NCBI RefSeq assembly: GCF_000003815.2 | Contig: NC_049991.1 | Location: 9,036,729-9,100,728 of the forward strand | Length of the DNA stretch: 64,000 bases | Source: Branchiostoma floridae | Taxonomy: Eukaryota; Chordata; Leptocardii; Amphioxiformes; Branchiostomatidae | Reading direction: 5' to 3' | In this document: positions 9,169-18,692 of the stretch, in pieces | Position numbering within the stretch: position 1 is the stretch's first letter | Layout of the letters: each line of letters begins with the position of its first letter | Position numbers and translations under genes: made by a program | The notes under the pieces: model-generated | Database searches by the model: none | What the model was told of the DNA's origin: nothing | Seen by the model: only the letters and a program-made list of their open reading frames with translations

Positions 9169-12100
9169 ATGCCCGAAGGTAGGTTAGCCTCGGTACAGTC
9201 TTTTAACAGTCTTGCTGAGGCTAAAACATTTTCTCAAAGTCATACGCAGCCGTGCAAAATATTCAGCACTGACAAAACTACCAGCGGGAACAAATTTTTT
9301 ACCGTCGTTACTGTCGACAAATTATCTTCCATTGACTATGGCACCGACCGACACCGTTACGAGATTCTCGAGCCGGAGAAGCCAACTCGCCTATACATGG
9401 ACATTGATTGGCCCATGAGTAACGGGCCGGTGCCCCTTGGTCCAATCATCGAGGGAGTGTGGGCATATCTGGGAAAGGAAGTGGAAGAAAGCATTGCGAA
9501 AGCGGCCTGCGTTGTAACTATACGAGATTGTTTCATCTTTGAAAGCAAGAAATTAAACGCAACCAAGTATAGTTACCATCTCACATTCCCCCACATCATA
9601 CTACCATGTGTCAAAACTCTTGCGGGATTGGCAATTATGAAGGACTTTGTGCTGGGATTTGTAGAATTCCTGCGGGAAAAACGAGGGATAGATGTGTCCA
9701 TCTGGAAGACCATACGAGGGAGCCAAATGGAAAGGCGCAAGTCTCTTATTGATACCTTAGTCTACTCACGGGACCAGAATTTTCGCATGTGTGGGCAGTC
9801 GAAAAAAGACAGTCATAACCCATTCGCACGCATATACCCGCCGGATATTCCCTCGGCAGGTAAAGATGCTTCAATGGAATGGTCAGATTTTTACAACCAA
9901 TTACCCAGCTTTCAAGTGACGCTGTCTGAGGAGCTTTATCGTACTATCGTACCCCTCACCGTCCCCGTGCTTGAAACAAAATGTGGCAATTGTGCGCGAA
10001 GACCACGGGGTGAGAGGGATGAGGTGGCGAAAGGGATGTATGCACAACTGTGGCCGGGTCAGCCGGGTACCAAGCAAATTGAAGTGTTGCGATCGGAAGA
10101 GTTGTGTGATTTGATTGACGGTGACGTACTAAGAGACCACTTTACGAATCTCTTTCTCCCAGCGCTGATATCACTGATTACCTCTGGAGACATACCACAC
10201 GACAAGATTGTGACATGGTGCAATTCTAGTAATCTGTCAAAAGTTACCCGATGGATACGCGACGTAGAATCATACGTTGAACGTCACACAAGTTGCCTTG
10301 ACCCTTATCCTTGCGCCAAAATTATTACGATTATTGAGCATGTCTATGATATCAAGATCGTAGACTGTCGTCAACTCGAGTCATGGCGAGAGAAGGTGAT
10401 GGATCTGGGCGATCCTTGGCTACTTCCGAAACCGGATATGTTTACTATGGTGGAAGGAGATGAAGGGTTGCGTCAGAGGCTACATATGATCACCAAGACC
10501 GACAGCAAGTACTACGGTATGCCCAATTCTCGGCGCCGACTCTTTCGCATCACGGGTAACATGGGTTCTGGTAAAACCAAAGGACTTATTTGTTACATCG
10601 CCGACCTACTTCTTAACATAGGACACAAACAACATCTCGATTTTTTTCCCCGGCACAAGACACACCCTTCCCATCTCCACACCATTACTATAGTTTGTCC
10701 GCGCATAGTAATGGTGGATCAATACGTGGCGAGACTACGTGATAGACTTGCTTACTTAATCCAACTGTATCCTTCGCTCAAGAGACGGGTAAACCGGATA
10801 TCCTTTCGCGCCTACCATTCAAACAATACCTCGTGTTATGACAAATGGCGGGAACACGATCGAAAGCGAAGCATAGCCCGTTCCAGGATGCTGAGTCGTA
10901 AACATGAGGCTCTTACGTGTCGCCATGACACTCCTTACACCTATCCCCACATCCTGGTGGACGAAGGTGCCAAAGATTCCAACGCTATTAATCACCCTGT
11001 AGTTAATGTTGTTTGTGTCAATTCACTTCACCACCTGGAAGGCCCCCCGCCGGACGTATTGGTCTTAGACGAAATGATCATGATAATGGGAAACATGTTT
11101 ATCAATAATAAACCCGTGCCTGATACCCAAATAGTCACCAGTCTGACCGCTCTCCTCCAAACCACTCGTTTGACATTTTTCCTGGAAGCGCGCATGGTGA
11201 GGGAAGCCGTGGATGCTTACACCAAACTATGGCAGAGATTGCCAGAAATCACTAGTCAAACGATTGATCTCTGGTCTAAAGAGCTACCACTCATAACGGG
11301 AATGGATGTTCCTCGCCTTAAGCAATGGATCTGTCGCATTCGCGAGACTAACGTGAGGAAACAGTCTAAGTTTAAGCAATCTGACAATAGTGGCGACATA
11401 TCTGCCTGCGGCAGCAAAATTGCAGTAGAACGTCCAGTTTACTCATCGCATACGCAGTCAGTCTGGATTGAACAAACTCCTACCAACATATGCGTGGTAT
11501 CGACACATCCACCTATCATCAACCAAATTGTGACATATAGATCACGCGATGATTTGGTCACGCATCTCATCTCTAATGCTATGGCGGGTAACAAGGTTTT
11601 GGTCTTGACTTCGACACAAGGCCAAGCCCACGCCATAGGATCGGCCTTTGTTGGGTTCGCTACCGCTAAAGGCAGAATTCCCATTCCTCCCGTCCAAGTT
11701 GCTACAAAAGACCGAACCAGTGATGTGGGTTATCCTGGTATCTTGGAAGTCATCAAGAGGGTACCTAAATATAATCTAACCGCCATGACTAATGTGGTCG
11801 GGGCAGGTCCTTCCTTCGAAGAGAGTGGAATTGACGACGTCTACCTTCTTTACAAGCCAGGGAAAACATGCCCACCTTTACATGATATGATACAATTGAG
11901 TGGAAGGGCGCGCAGTGTTATGAGGAGAACACTCCATGTCTGTACTACTGGAAGACCAATGTGTCAATATAACACCAATAATGGACTGGATAGAAGTGAC
12001 TGTGACTTTACGACGAATGTGAATATTAGTGATCCTTCAACTCTTTTTGTCAATGCGCATAGAATGCTGAATTGTCATGATGAGGAACGTATGCATCATC

Positions 12101-12540
12101 ATCGTTCCCACAAGGATTTGCTAAGAGAATTAGCTAGGGCTTATGCGAGATACCACGAGGGAAGCTATCAATCCCCCAATTTCTCTGTTGCCAATGTCGC
12201 ACCGGAAGATGTTGCTGTCTGTTCTCATATCGAAGTCACCCAGCGGCGGACTTTGGCGTCTAGGTTCAAGGATGAGGAGTTTATGAGGCTTAACTCTCAT
12301 CTAGTGGCATCGTTAGGGAAACATCCCACGAAGGGGCGTTTGAACTTTGATAATACAATCGACCAAATAGTAGCAATCCCTGGGAAGAATGACCAGCAGA
12401 GTAAAGTCAATAAGAAGAGGACAAGGTATCAGGGAGTCACCCTCGTTCCAATGAAAGTATCCGGTGAAGACGAGATACGATATATTTTCACAGCTGCCTA
12501 TCGCAATATGCGCAAGCGACTTAAGCACGACGAGACATAA
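9169..12540 (+). CDS. AEP-type primase fused to UL9-like origin-binding helicase
   Basis: 1123 residues. The amino half carries the three archaeo-eukaryotic primase (AEP/PrimPol) motifs: D78-x-D80 in YMDID, S135-x-H137 in SYH, and D195 with VY198-199 and NFR204-206. The second half is a superfamily 2 helicase of the herpesvirus origin-binding (UL9) type: Walker A GNMGSGKT at 463-470, Walker B LDEM with D634-E635, and motif VI QLSGRAR at 909-915. A Cys pair (CGNC) near residue 272 may be a small zinc site between the halves. The combination suggests one nuclear replication protein that can unwind origin DNA and synthesise primers. A second, separate primase of UL52 type is encoded at 18693-21839. 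Domain calls are firm from the motifs; origin binding and active priming are inferred. No polyadenylation signal is obvious close to the stop. Confidence 0.85.
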   Translation: MPEGRLASVQSFNSLAEAKTFSQSHTQPCKIFSTDKTTSGNKFFTVVTVDKLSSIDYGTDRHRYEILEPEKPTRLYMDIDWPMSNGPVPLGPIIEGVWAYLGKEVEESIAKAACVVTIRDCFIFESKKLNATKYSYHLTFPHIILPCVKTLAGLAIMKDFVLGFVEFLREKRGIDVSIWKTIRGSQMERRKSLIDTLVYSRDQNFRMCGQSKKDSHNPFARIYPPDIPSAGKDASMEWSDFYNQLPSFQVTLSEELYRTIVPLTVPVLETKCGNCARRPRGERDEVAKGMYAQLWPGQPGTKQIEVLRSEELCDLIDGDVLRDHFTNLFLPALISLITSGDIPHDKIVTWCNSSNLSKVTRWIRDVESYVERHTSCLDPYPCAKIITIIEHVYDIKIVDCRQLESWREKVMDLGDPWLLPKPDMFTMVEGDEGLRQRLHMITKTDSKYYGMPNSRRRLFRITGNMGSGKTKGLICYIADLLLNIGHKQHLDFFPRHKTHPSHLHTITIVCPRIVMVDQYVARLRDRLAYLIQLYPSLKRRVNRISFRAYHSNNTSCYDKWREHDRKRSIARSRMLSRKHEALTCRHDTPYTYPHILVDEGAKDSNAINHPVVNVVCVNSLHHLEGPPPDVLVLDEMIMIMGNMFINNKPVPDTQIVTSLTALLQTTRLTFFLEARMVREAVDAYTKLWQRLPEITSQTIDLWSKELPLITGMDVPRLKQWICRIRETNVRKQSKFKQSDNSGDISACGSKIAVERPVYSSHTQSVWIEQTPTNICVVSTHPPIINQIVTYRSRDDLVTHLISNAMAGNKVLVLTSTQGQAHAIGSAFVGFATAKGRIPIPPVQVATKDRTSDVGYPGILEVIKRVPKYNLTAMTNVVGAGPSFEESGIDDVYLLYKPGKTCPPLHDMIQLSGRARSVMRRTLHVCTTGRPMCQYNTNNGLDRSDCDFTTNVNISDPSTLFVNAHRMLNCHDEERMHHHRSHKDLLRELARAYARYHEGSYQSPNFSVANVAPEDVAVCSHIEVTQRRTLASRFKDEEFMRLNSHLVASLGKHPTKGRLNFDNTIDQIVAIPGKNDQQSKVNKKRTRYQGVTLVPMKVSGEDEIRYIFTAAYRNMRKRLKHDET

Positions 12541-13073
12541 AGAGGGATGTGAAGGCCATGACGACCCACCATATTCTTATGCCATTAAAGATATTCTAAC
12601 AGACGGTTCGTTTGATGTCTCTATATATTAGCATACATGGAGCTAGGTTAACCTGTTTGATCAAGATGTCGAGATAGGCGGATATGACGGTTGTAGTTTG
12701 CCTATTTATTCCACATATCTCCAACTTATAGTTATAGCCATTCTTTACGTGGTCTTTACCTCATGATGATTGAGAGAGAGAGAGAGAGTGCATTTGCCAC
12801 AAATTTTGCTAACCACGACTCATCGTTACATTTGCCATTGCAATGTGGGTCTAAATGCTGAACGATCACAGAACAGCGATTAACCTAAATTCCCTTCTTA
12901 TCGAATAGATTAGGGATATAGTAATGTTGTGTTCTGCAATCAACCACATGACGACTTACACATACACGCTAGCACACATACACGTTGATAAATGATGACT
13001 CGGGTGAAGACAGGCGTTTCAATCAAACTCTATACTTTTTATTCTTCAAATCAATAACTACCTCACTATTTCA
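12541..13073. other. Convergent intergenic region with simple repeats
   Basis: 533 bp between two convergent genes. It contains a (GA)n run at 12772-12789 and CA-rich stretches near 12957-12985. TTTATT at 13038-13043 is AATAAA for the leftward gene. ATTAAA near 12583 may serve the rightward gene. I see no gene or convincing origin palindrome. Confidence 0.5.
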
Positions 13074-13970
13074 TTAGAAGACAATTACACCCTCCCGCAC
13101 TTTATCCTCCAAAGCCTCGAGAAATATGTGAGCATTGACGCCATCTTGAGTCATGGGTGGTCCATAATCGTTAATAGCACCGATAATGTAATGCAGCCTG
13201 GACCTAAAAGCAGCATCAGATGTGATCATTATGTCATTGTTACTATGCATCATGAGGGACACTACTTGGTGGTCACCGGAAGGTCTGTCGATGTCAATTG
13301 TGGCTTTTAGATTGAAGGGATAAATGGACCGCTCACCAGTTCCATAAATACAAGTGTGATGCTTTGCCATCTCTGTCGCAAGGTACTGATATATGTACTC
13401 GACAATGACTTTCTTCTGTTCGGCATTACGATATCCGACGACGTCGATGTCGACAGGAAAAATGCCCGTTATGGCAGAACAATACATGTCGCTGTCTCTT
13501 TGATGGATCTCAATTTCACCCTGTTCGTGCAAACTAGCGTGACGAGGGTAACTACCAGGGGCATATCTGATGGCATTGGATTTCTTATTTCGGGACTGCC
13601 CCACTAGTGTTTGGGTGGGAGGAGCCGTTGTCTGTTCAGCTGGCTTCGAGGGTGTTGCTTCTGAATCTGGGTTCGCGTTTTTTTGACATCTGGTCTCGGC
13701 CCGAATGTTGCGTGGCACTGGCCCAATATCCATAGATATAGATATTCTCTCTATGATTTGCAATAACTGGAAACCGTCGGCGCATGGATCAACTTTAAGG
13801 CTGCGTCCTCTTGCGTTAAAATTGACTAATGAAACATGTTCTGGAAACGAGATAAAAGCGGTCTTCAATATGACCGACGATGAAGTCTTATCCAACAGAT
13901 TGTTTCCAGTTTGGTACCCACCCAGAATACCTCTACAATCAAAGGTTTTGAGAAGGCAAGCCGTTGACAA
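13074..13970 (-). CDS. Downstream frame of a frame-interrupted gene (no ATG)
   Basis: 298-codon open frame whose first possible codon at 13970 is TTG; the first in-frame ATG is near codon 80, after sequence that already looks coding. It overlaps the end of the 13939-15060 frame by 32 bases, in the +1 frame relative to that gene. The upstream frame ends in CTT TGA, and a one-base forward slip at CTT would continue directly into this frame. So this is probably the second half of the same protein, reached by +1 frameshifting or separated by a frame mutation or sequencing error. The content is unrecognised: beta-rich looking segments flank a Pro/Thr/Ser-rich linker (about 110-130). A separate gene with an internal start remains possible. 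Confidence 0.55.
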   Translation of the reverse strand: MSTACLLKTFDCRGILGGYQTGNNLLDKTSSSVILKTAFISFPEHVSLVNFNARGRSLKVDPCADGFQLLQIIERISISMDIGPVPRNIRAETRCQKNANPDSEATPSKPAEQTTAPPTQTLVGQSRNKKSNAIRYAPGSYPRHASLHEQGEIEIHQRDSDMYCSAITGIFPVDIDVVGYRNAEQKKVIVEYIYQYLATEMAKHHTCIYGTGERSIYPFNLKATIDIDRPSGDHQVVSLMMHSNNDIMITSDAAFRSRLHYIIGAINDYGPPMTQDGVNAHIFLEALEDKVREGVIVF

Positions 13971-15060
13971 ATTGGAAGGTCAAGTGATTATGGAGCGGAG
14001 GCCAGTTAGAGATCATGGAATATATGTCAAATGGAACATCGATTTGTGCTGTAATATTAGATTGTCTCTCCGTCGTCCAACTAATCGACATTTTTCTTGG
14101 GCCCACAAACATATGATTGTCACGTCCAAAGATGGGTAGCTGTTGCTTTAGCAACCGCTGTTGACGGGCTGCTATGGGTAAGGCGAATAGCTCAATGTGA
14201 CCCGTGGGTGTAGCCGCCGAAGGAGCCGTGTTGTTCAAGGCTGGTTCCCAGGGTTCCCAGCGGCCGCCGCCGCGGAAATTTGATTCCTCCTGTTGTTGCT
14301 GCTGTTGCGGTTGCTGGAGCCCTGTCTGAAACTGCTGGCTTGTTTGACCTGTACTGGGATTGGCAAATAGACCTACGGGGTTTTCTCCGCAGGGATTTGC
14401 CGCCCCCTTCTGCTGCAACTGTCGGAGTCCTGCTTGAAACTGCTGAATTGTTTGACCTGTGCCGGTTGGGGCGGAATCCATGCAATGTCGTTGTTGCCAC
14501 TGCCCTCCCACCTGCGGCGGCTGCCCATTGGACCATCCGGTCTGGACTTCGGGCTGTGTGTCAGGGGCAGCGGTGGGGAACTTAGGAAAGCCAAAGTTGG
14601 AGTGAACATCCGACAGTTGTTGACGCAAGGCTTGGTTTCTGGTTTCATATGAATTGATAATGGCCAAATTTTGCTCATTCATGGTCCAGAGACGCAGAGC
14701 TATTTCCTGGACGATCCGTGCGTACGACGCCATCTCTCTTGAATCGGTGGGGAGGTTGGTGCGAAGGAGATACATGTTCATGATATAACTGCTATCCTCT
14801 TCCGCGATGAACTTGTCAACGAAGTTAGGGACCTCAGCTATGTCGATAATGGGAATCGTATTCTTGCTGGAGTCTTCGGAAACCAGTTCACCGGCAGGCG
14901 TACTGGTATGGGCACCAATTGGTGCAGGAGGCGCGATAGCTGCTGCTTCGGACTCTGTCCCCGTCTCATTAAGATGTTCGGTCTCAGGTTCCTCTCTAAT
15001 CTGCTCGTGTCCAGCGCTCTGCTGACTCCGTCTCATTTCACCAAAGTCTTCTTTATTCAT
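13939..15060 (-). CDS. Glutamine-rich protein, upstream frame of a frame-interrupted gene
   Basis: 373 residues from the ATG at 15060; the frame also runs upstream to a TTG without need. The first 70 residues are acidic and Ala/Pro-rich. A helical segment follows. Residues about 150-270 form a Gln/Gly/Pro-rich region with two diverged copies of a unit reading GQTIQQFQAGLRQLQQ and GQTSQQFQTGLQQPQQ, so this part grew by internal duplication. The carboxy part resumes ordinary composition and stops abruptly at CTT TGA, where the +1 frame continues in the same style to 13074. The start follows the previous gene's stop by 10 bases, in a leftward cluster with the Cys-rich and EXO5-like genes. Function unknown; a structural or tegument role is only a guess. 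Confidence 0.7.
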   Translation of the reverse strand: MNKEDFGEMRRSQQSAGHEQIREEPETEHLNETGTESEAAAIAPPAPIGAHTSTPAGELVSEDSSKNTIPIIDIAEVPNFVDKFIAEEDSSYIMNMYLLRTNLPTDSREMASYARIVQEIALRLWTMNEQNLAIINSYETRNQALRQQLSDVHSNFGFPKFPTAAPDTQPEVQTGWSNGQPPQVGGQWQQRHCMDSAPTGTGQTIQQFQAGLRQLQQKGAANPCGENPVGLFANPSTGQTSQQFQTGLQQPQQQQQQEESNFRGGGRWEPWEPALNNTAPSAATPTGHIELFALPIAARQQRLLKQQLPIFGRDNHMFVGPRKMSISWTTERQSNITAQIDVPFDIYSMISNWPPLHNHLTFQFVNGLPSQNL

Positions 15061-15070
15061 AGCTATTCTG

Positions 15071-16261
15071 TCAGCGACCAACGTTACAGGCGTCAAAAAT
15101 TAGGTTGATATCAGCGAGCTGTTGGTTGAGAACGTTTTGGTGGCCTTCGCAAGTATTACAGCCAAAGTTTTGGGGTCCTCGACGATTTATACGGCTGATT
15201 CTAGTCGTACTTGTAGCTCTCGTGCTAGGAGCACCCTCAAAATAACCGGGGTTGACCTTACATGCGGCTTTATACTCAGTGCCGGTGCAGGTGTTGCTAA
15301 AAATACACTGGCACCGCGCCCGTTTCGCCTGCTCGATGACGTCAGTATGACCAATCCCAATGTTGCCTATTTTACACCAAATACAGGCACGCGGTGACGC
15401 AATATCGGTGACGTAACGCCTACTGTCCGGACCAGGCGTCCCTAATGGTACATTCTGGGCATCTATCGCGCTGTCGTCGTCTAATGTGGAACGTAGGGTC
15501 CCTTTGAGGTCGGGCGGTACGACCGGATATGATGAAAGATGGCAGACGTAGTCGATTATGTCATTAGCAAACTTGTTAGAGTAAATGATGGTTGTGCTTT
15601 CAGACAGGGGGGCTGTAATTGCTTCAGTGTCGAAACATTCGGCGTCCGGCTGATTTGCGTAGGTGGTGCTCAACTGGCATACATCTTGATCGCTGTTAGT
15701 AGGAATCTGTCTTTCCCCCCAGAATCGGCACACGTGTTCGTAAAGGGAGCGGCTCGTGATTGCATGGGGAATATCGGCAGCCACCTGAATACCGGTCTTG
15801 TGGTGGTAAAGTTTATGAGATGGGACATGATTTGCTTCCATGTATGAAATCCGGTCGGCGGCATTGAATGTCATTATATCATTCGGACTCTCGGTACCAA
15901 AGTCGGGCTTAAGGCGTTTGGTAATCATGCAGGAAATTAACTTCTTAAGTCTTTCTAAAACTAATAATACACGTTTTACATAGAATCTAAGATTAATGCC
16001 AACAAGCGTGTCTTGAGGCGGGGGAGCATACCGGCAAACAAACAGGCGATAGTCGTCGCCTAGTTCTGCTAGCACGACGTCTAGTTGGGCCAAGAATGCT
16101 TCCATTTTAACTTTACTGCAGACCGGTAGTAGGTTGTCGATAGGAAGGGTAGCCATATGTATGGCATATCGAAACTTGTCTTCCCAGGTCGACAGCATAT
16201 CATGCACAGCAGCCTCGATTTGGTCTTTTGCTTGTTCCTCCTCTTTTTCGGGGGAAGCCAT
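15071..16261 (-). CDS. Unrecognised protein with Cys-rich carboxy region
   Basis: 396 residues from the ATG at 16261; a GTG eight codons upstream is not needed. The amino half is helical. The carboxy third holds many paired cysteines (CIWC, CQC, then CTG, C and CNTC), which look like a zinc-binding region. The start overlaps the end of the EXO5-like gene by 62 bases in another frame, and the stop is 10 bases before the next gene, so the three leftward genes form a compact cluster. CxxC-rich proteins of this size occur among herpesvirus packaging and egress factors, but I see no decisive match and assign no function. Confidence 0.75.
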   Translation of the reverse strand: MASPEKEEEQAKDQIEAAVHDMLSTWEDKFRYAIHMATLPIDNLLPVCSKVKMEAFLAQLDVVLAELGDDYRLFVCRYAPPPQDTLVGINLRFYVKRVLLVLERLKKLISCMITKRLKPDFGTESPNDIMTFNAADRISYMEANHVPSHKLYHHKTGIQVAADIPHAITSRSLYEHVCRFWGERQIPTNSDQDVCQLSTTYANQPDAECFDTEAITAPLSESTTIIYSNKFANDIIDYVCHLSSYPVVPPDLKGTLRSTLDDDSAIDAQNVPLGTPGPDSRRYVTDIASPRACIWCKIGNIGIGHTDVIEQAKRARCQCIFSNTCTGTEYKAACKVNPGYFEGAPSTRATSTTRISRINRRGPQNFGCNTCEGHQNVLNQQLADINLIFDACNVGR

Positions 16262-17129
16262 GAAGTTTATCAGTATGGGTCCCACAAGCTCGTATTATTT
16301 TCTGGATTTGTTGAGTGCACCACACCTTCTCAAAACCATATGTCTGTGCCGATGCCTCAATGTCTGAAGCATCGGTTAATATTGCATTTGCGAACACTTG
16401 TTGATCAACGTGTACGACAATGGGACAGACTTTCTTCACACGCTTGTGCAGTGGGACTACATAATTGGTTACATACCATTCAAACAAAACTCCTAAAGTT
16501 GGAAGACTTTTCGGCAATTCTCCCACCTCTTGCGCAAATTGGTCACGTATTGGGTGGTCAGGAGTCAGGTCCTTGTCTATGGCAAGGCATTCGTTTCGCC
16601 ATAAGGTGTTCGCAGTCGTGCTGCTATCGAGGTAATTGGTGTTAAACATTAAGGCATAAAGTTGGACTTGTAGCTTGGAGGTCAATAGGGAACCTGCACT
16701 GATCACATCAAGGGGCCGATTATGCGTTTTTATTTCAATCACTTCCAAGGTTCTAGGTGACGGAAAAGATAGTCGATCGATGATACCAACCACACGTAGC
16801 CCCTCTATCATGCTACAAAATCTGAATTCTTCGCATCGGCCATGCGTGAGAAGGGCCTGTATCTGTTTGGCTCTGTTGACAATGTAAGCGGCACATTCAG
16901 TGGCTGCTGAATCGATCCAGCAAGTTTTAAATGTATGATCTAAGGATTCCAAATAACGATGTATGAGCTTGCCACGCTCTTTCACCTCGGATGTTTTATC
17001 TGATTTGTTCAGCCTGACAATGTGGCCTTTAGATCTGTTACCGCGCCGGTGGAACCTCCTTTTATCTTGTATGAGGTAGCCAAGCTCCACTAAGCTAGTC
17101 ACACTTATAGTACTCGCAGGGTCGTTCAT
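16200..17129 (-). CDS. EXO5-like PD-(D/E)XK exonuclease
   Basis: 309 residues from the ATG at 17129; the open frame begins four codons earlier at a GTG. It shows the exonuclease V (EXO5/Dem1) pattern: a KERGKLIH helix motif near residue 55, a catalytic Asp at about 118 in GIIDRL, E132-x-K134 in VIEIKTHNRP, and the QVQLYAL helix with Gln near 156. Members of this family are single-strand exonucleases, often holding an Fe-S cluster with cysteines at both ends of the fold. Cysteines are present here near both ends (CWIDSAATEC and WCTQQIQKIIRAC), but their spacing does not prove a cluster. Likely role: processing of viral DNA ends or recombination intermediates in the nucleus. It is separate from the UL12-like nuclease at 45245-47125. 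The 3' end overlaps the next gene by 62 bases. Confidence 0.75.
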   Translation of the reverse strand: MNDPASTISVTSLVELGYLIQDKRRFHRRGNRSKGHIVRLNKSDKTSEVKERGKLIHRYLESLDHTFKTCWIDSAATECAAYIVNRAKQIQALLTHGRCEEFRFCSMIEGLRVVGIIDRLSFPSPRTLEVIEIKTHNRPLDVISAGSLLTSKLQVQLYALMFNTNYLDSSTTANTLWRNECLAIDKDLTPDHPIRDQFAQEVGELPKSLPTLGVLFEWYVTNYVVPLHKRVKKVCPIVVHVDQQVFANAILTDASDIEASAQTYGFEKVWCTQQIQKIIRACGTHTDKLHGFPRKRGGTSKRPNRGCCA

Positions 17130-17247
17130 TATAACATTCACCTATAAAAACTGGAGACAACAAATCACACAAGACTATAGATATGTGATACTGGTTTTTC
17201 TTTAATCGTGAGACATAAAGCAGTATGTTTTGTGGGTTTATGTGGTT

Positions 17248-18069
17248 TTAATTTCTATCGGTATCGAATAACCACATACCAATCTGGTCAATGATGTGAT
17301 CTGCCAGACGCTCCGGTGCCCCATCAAACTTGGTGATGTCAACGATACTGATTGTGGCGGTTGCGCTGTTGAAGACGTCCACAGTAGTAATGGGGTCGTA
17401 GTAGTCCGGATACTCATCGTGTACTAGCTGTTCAAACCCTTCACATCGATAGTAGATATCGTACAGATTTACCAGGTGCTTCATGTATTCCTCATCCATC
17501 AAGCAATATCCACATAGTGGCTTCAATCGCTTACTGCACAACTTTGCTGACCCACGAAGATAAATGACTAAAGTTTGGGAGTACTGTGAAAGGACAGTTC
17601 TAGCTAGACGAGCCCCTCGCCGAGCCATTTGGACGAAGTCTTCCCAATTATCCGAATAATCCCACCAAATTTTGGAGCTGGTCCGAAGATTGTGGTAATT
17701 CACAAAGCTGAAAATACCAAAGGCATCTCCTGAACATCGCTCACGAACTGACAAGACGGGTGTGTCGTCAGGATCGTCTAGCTTGTCAAAAAGGAAGCCG
17801 ATCTCCTCTTGCTGAAGCTCCATCCCAAAGGTGGTCGAACATACAAGGAATTTACTGGCCCTGTTCAGAAAAAGGCGTTTGGTCCTGGGCTTCTCTACCT
17901 TTTTTTCATCCTCAGTCTCGTCAGTTTTAACCCCATTTACGTAGATACCTCCAGGGTACACATTATTGTATTTGGTCGATAATCTCTGGCGAATAAGTGT
18001 CAAAGTGGTACTCTTACCGGCCCCAGGGACAGAGGAAAGAATGACTTGGTCGACCCTTCGACGCGGCAT
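17248..18069 (-). CDS. Deoxynucleoside kinase (thymidine kinase-like)
   Basis: 273 residues from an ATG at 18069. The amino end has the P-loop VPGAGKST (residues 14-21); the usual first Gly of GxxxxGK is Ser here. RERCSGDAFGIF near 108-120 matches the ERS substrate motif region of the dNK family. YLRGSAKLCSKRLK (about 170-183) matches the lid segment with its arginines. The enzyme should phosphorylate deoxynucleosides with ATP to raise dNTP supply for viral DNA synthesis; the base preference cannot be read from sequence. It resembles the animal dNK/TK2 branch more than the classical herpesvirus thymidine kinase, which suggests host capture. A charged insert (about 48-64, rich in Glu/Asp/Lys) follows the P-loop. 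It sits 16 bp after the 18086 gene's stop, on the same strand. Confidence 0.8.
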   Translation of the reverse strand: MPRRRVDQVILSSVPGAGKSTTLTLIRQRLSTKYNNVYPGGIYVNGVKTDETEDEKKVEKPRTKRLFLNRASKFLVCSTTFGMELQQEEIGFLFDKLDDPDDTPVLSVRERCSGDAFGIFSFVNYHNLRTSSKIWWDYSDNWEDFVQMARRGARLARTVLSQYSQTLVIYLRGSAKLCSKRLKPLCGYCLMDEEYMKHLVNLYDIYYRCEGFEQLVHDEYPDYYDPITTVDVFNSATATISIVDITKFDGAPERLADHIIDQIGMWLFDTDRN

Positions 18070-18085
18070 ATTAAGTGCAAGATAA

Positions 18086-18664
18086 TCAGTCGAGATTGTT
18101 TTCCCCGTTCTGTGTCAGCTGGTGTAGTGGAGCAGGAGTATGTAGGGCTTTTATATGCGCAGAATGTAATGGATCAAAGGGTTGAATCACCCTCACTGTG
18201 TAGCTCGCACCGTGTAGGGTCAATCGCTCATCAATGATTTCGTACGCCCACGTACATGATTGGATAGATATATGTATCTCCAATCTACGCATGCGTGAGT
18301 TATCGGGACTATACCAATCCCCTGTTTTTACAACGACTTCAGGATAAGTCAAAAGAAACCATAGGTTGTCGGTGTGTAACGTAGTCACCCAATAGCAGTG
18401 AACCAGTTTTGGAAGTTGATTTCTCACTTGTCGCGGAAGGGACCACACGTACTTATGCGTTTCTGCCAGTAGAAGCAAAGCTACCAACGTGTCAGTTGAC
18501 TCTGGTAGATGCGTCAAGACGTAAAGCTTATGGCCTACGTCCCCTTTATAGGGCGAAGCTATATAGTCGATGGGGTGAATCGTCCATAGTCCGGGAACGT
18601 ATCTGAAACCAAGCGCAGGCTCTAGAGGTGAGCAATTTTGACTTAGTTTGGAAACATAATCCAT
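18086..18664 (-). CDS. Unrecognised small protein divergent to the primase
   Basis: 192 residues if started at the ATG at 18664, which leaves 28 bp to the primase start at 18693. An upstream in-frame ATG at 18736 would add 24 mostly hydrophobic residues and overlap the primase start, so the start is uncertain. The sequence is rich in aromatic residues and His and has no motif I recognise. A hydrophobic stretch, TLVALLLLAE, lies in the first half but is short for a membrane span. Confidence 0.6.
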   Translation of the reverse strand: MDYVSKLSQNCSPLEPALGFRYVPGLWTIHPIDYIASPYKGDVGHKLYVLTHLPESTDTLVALLLLAETHKYVWSLPRQVRNQLPKLVHCYWVTTLHTDNLWFLLTYPEVVVKTGDWYSPDNSRMRRLEIHISIQSCTWAYEIIDERLTLHGASYTVRVIQPFDPLHSAHIKALHTPAPLHQLTQNGENNLD

Positions 18665-18692
18665 ACCCACAAACAAGATACTTGGCAGGAAA

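Noticed and set aside
12772..12789. (GA)n run as part of a replication origin
   Set aside because: It is a simple microsatellite without a palindrome or repeated binding sites for an origin protein.
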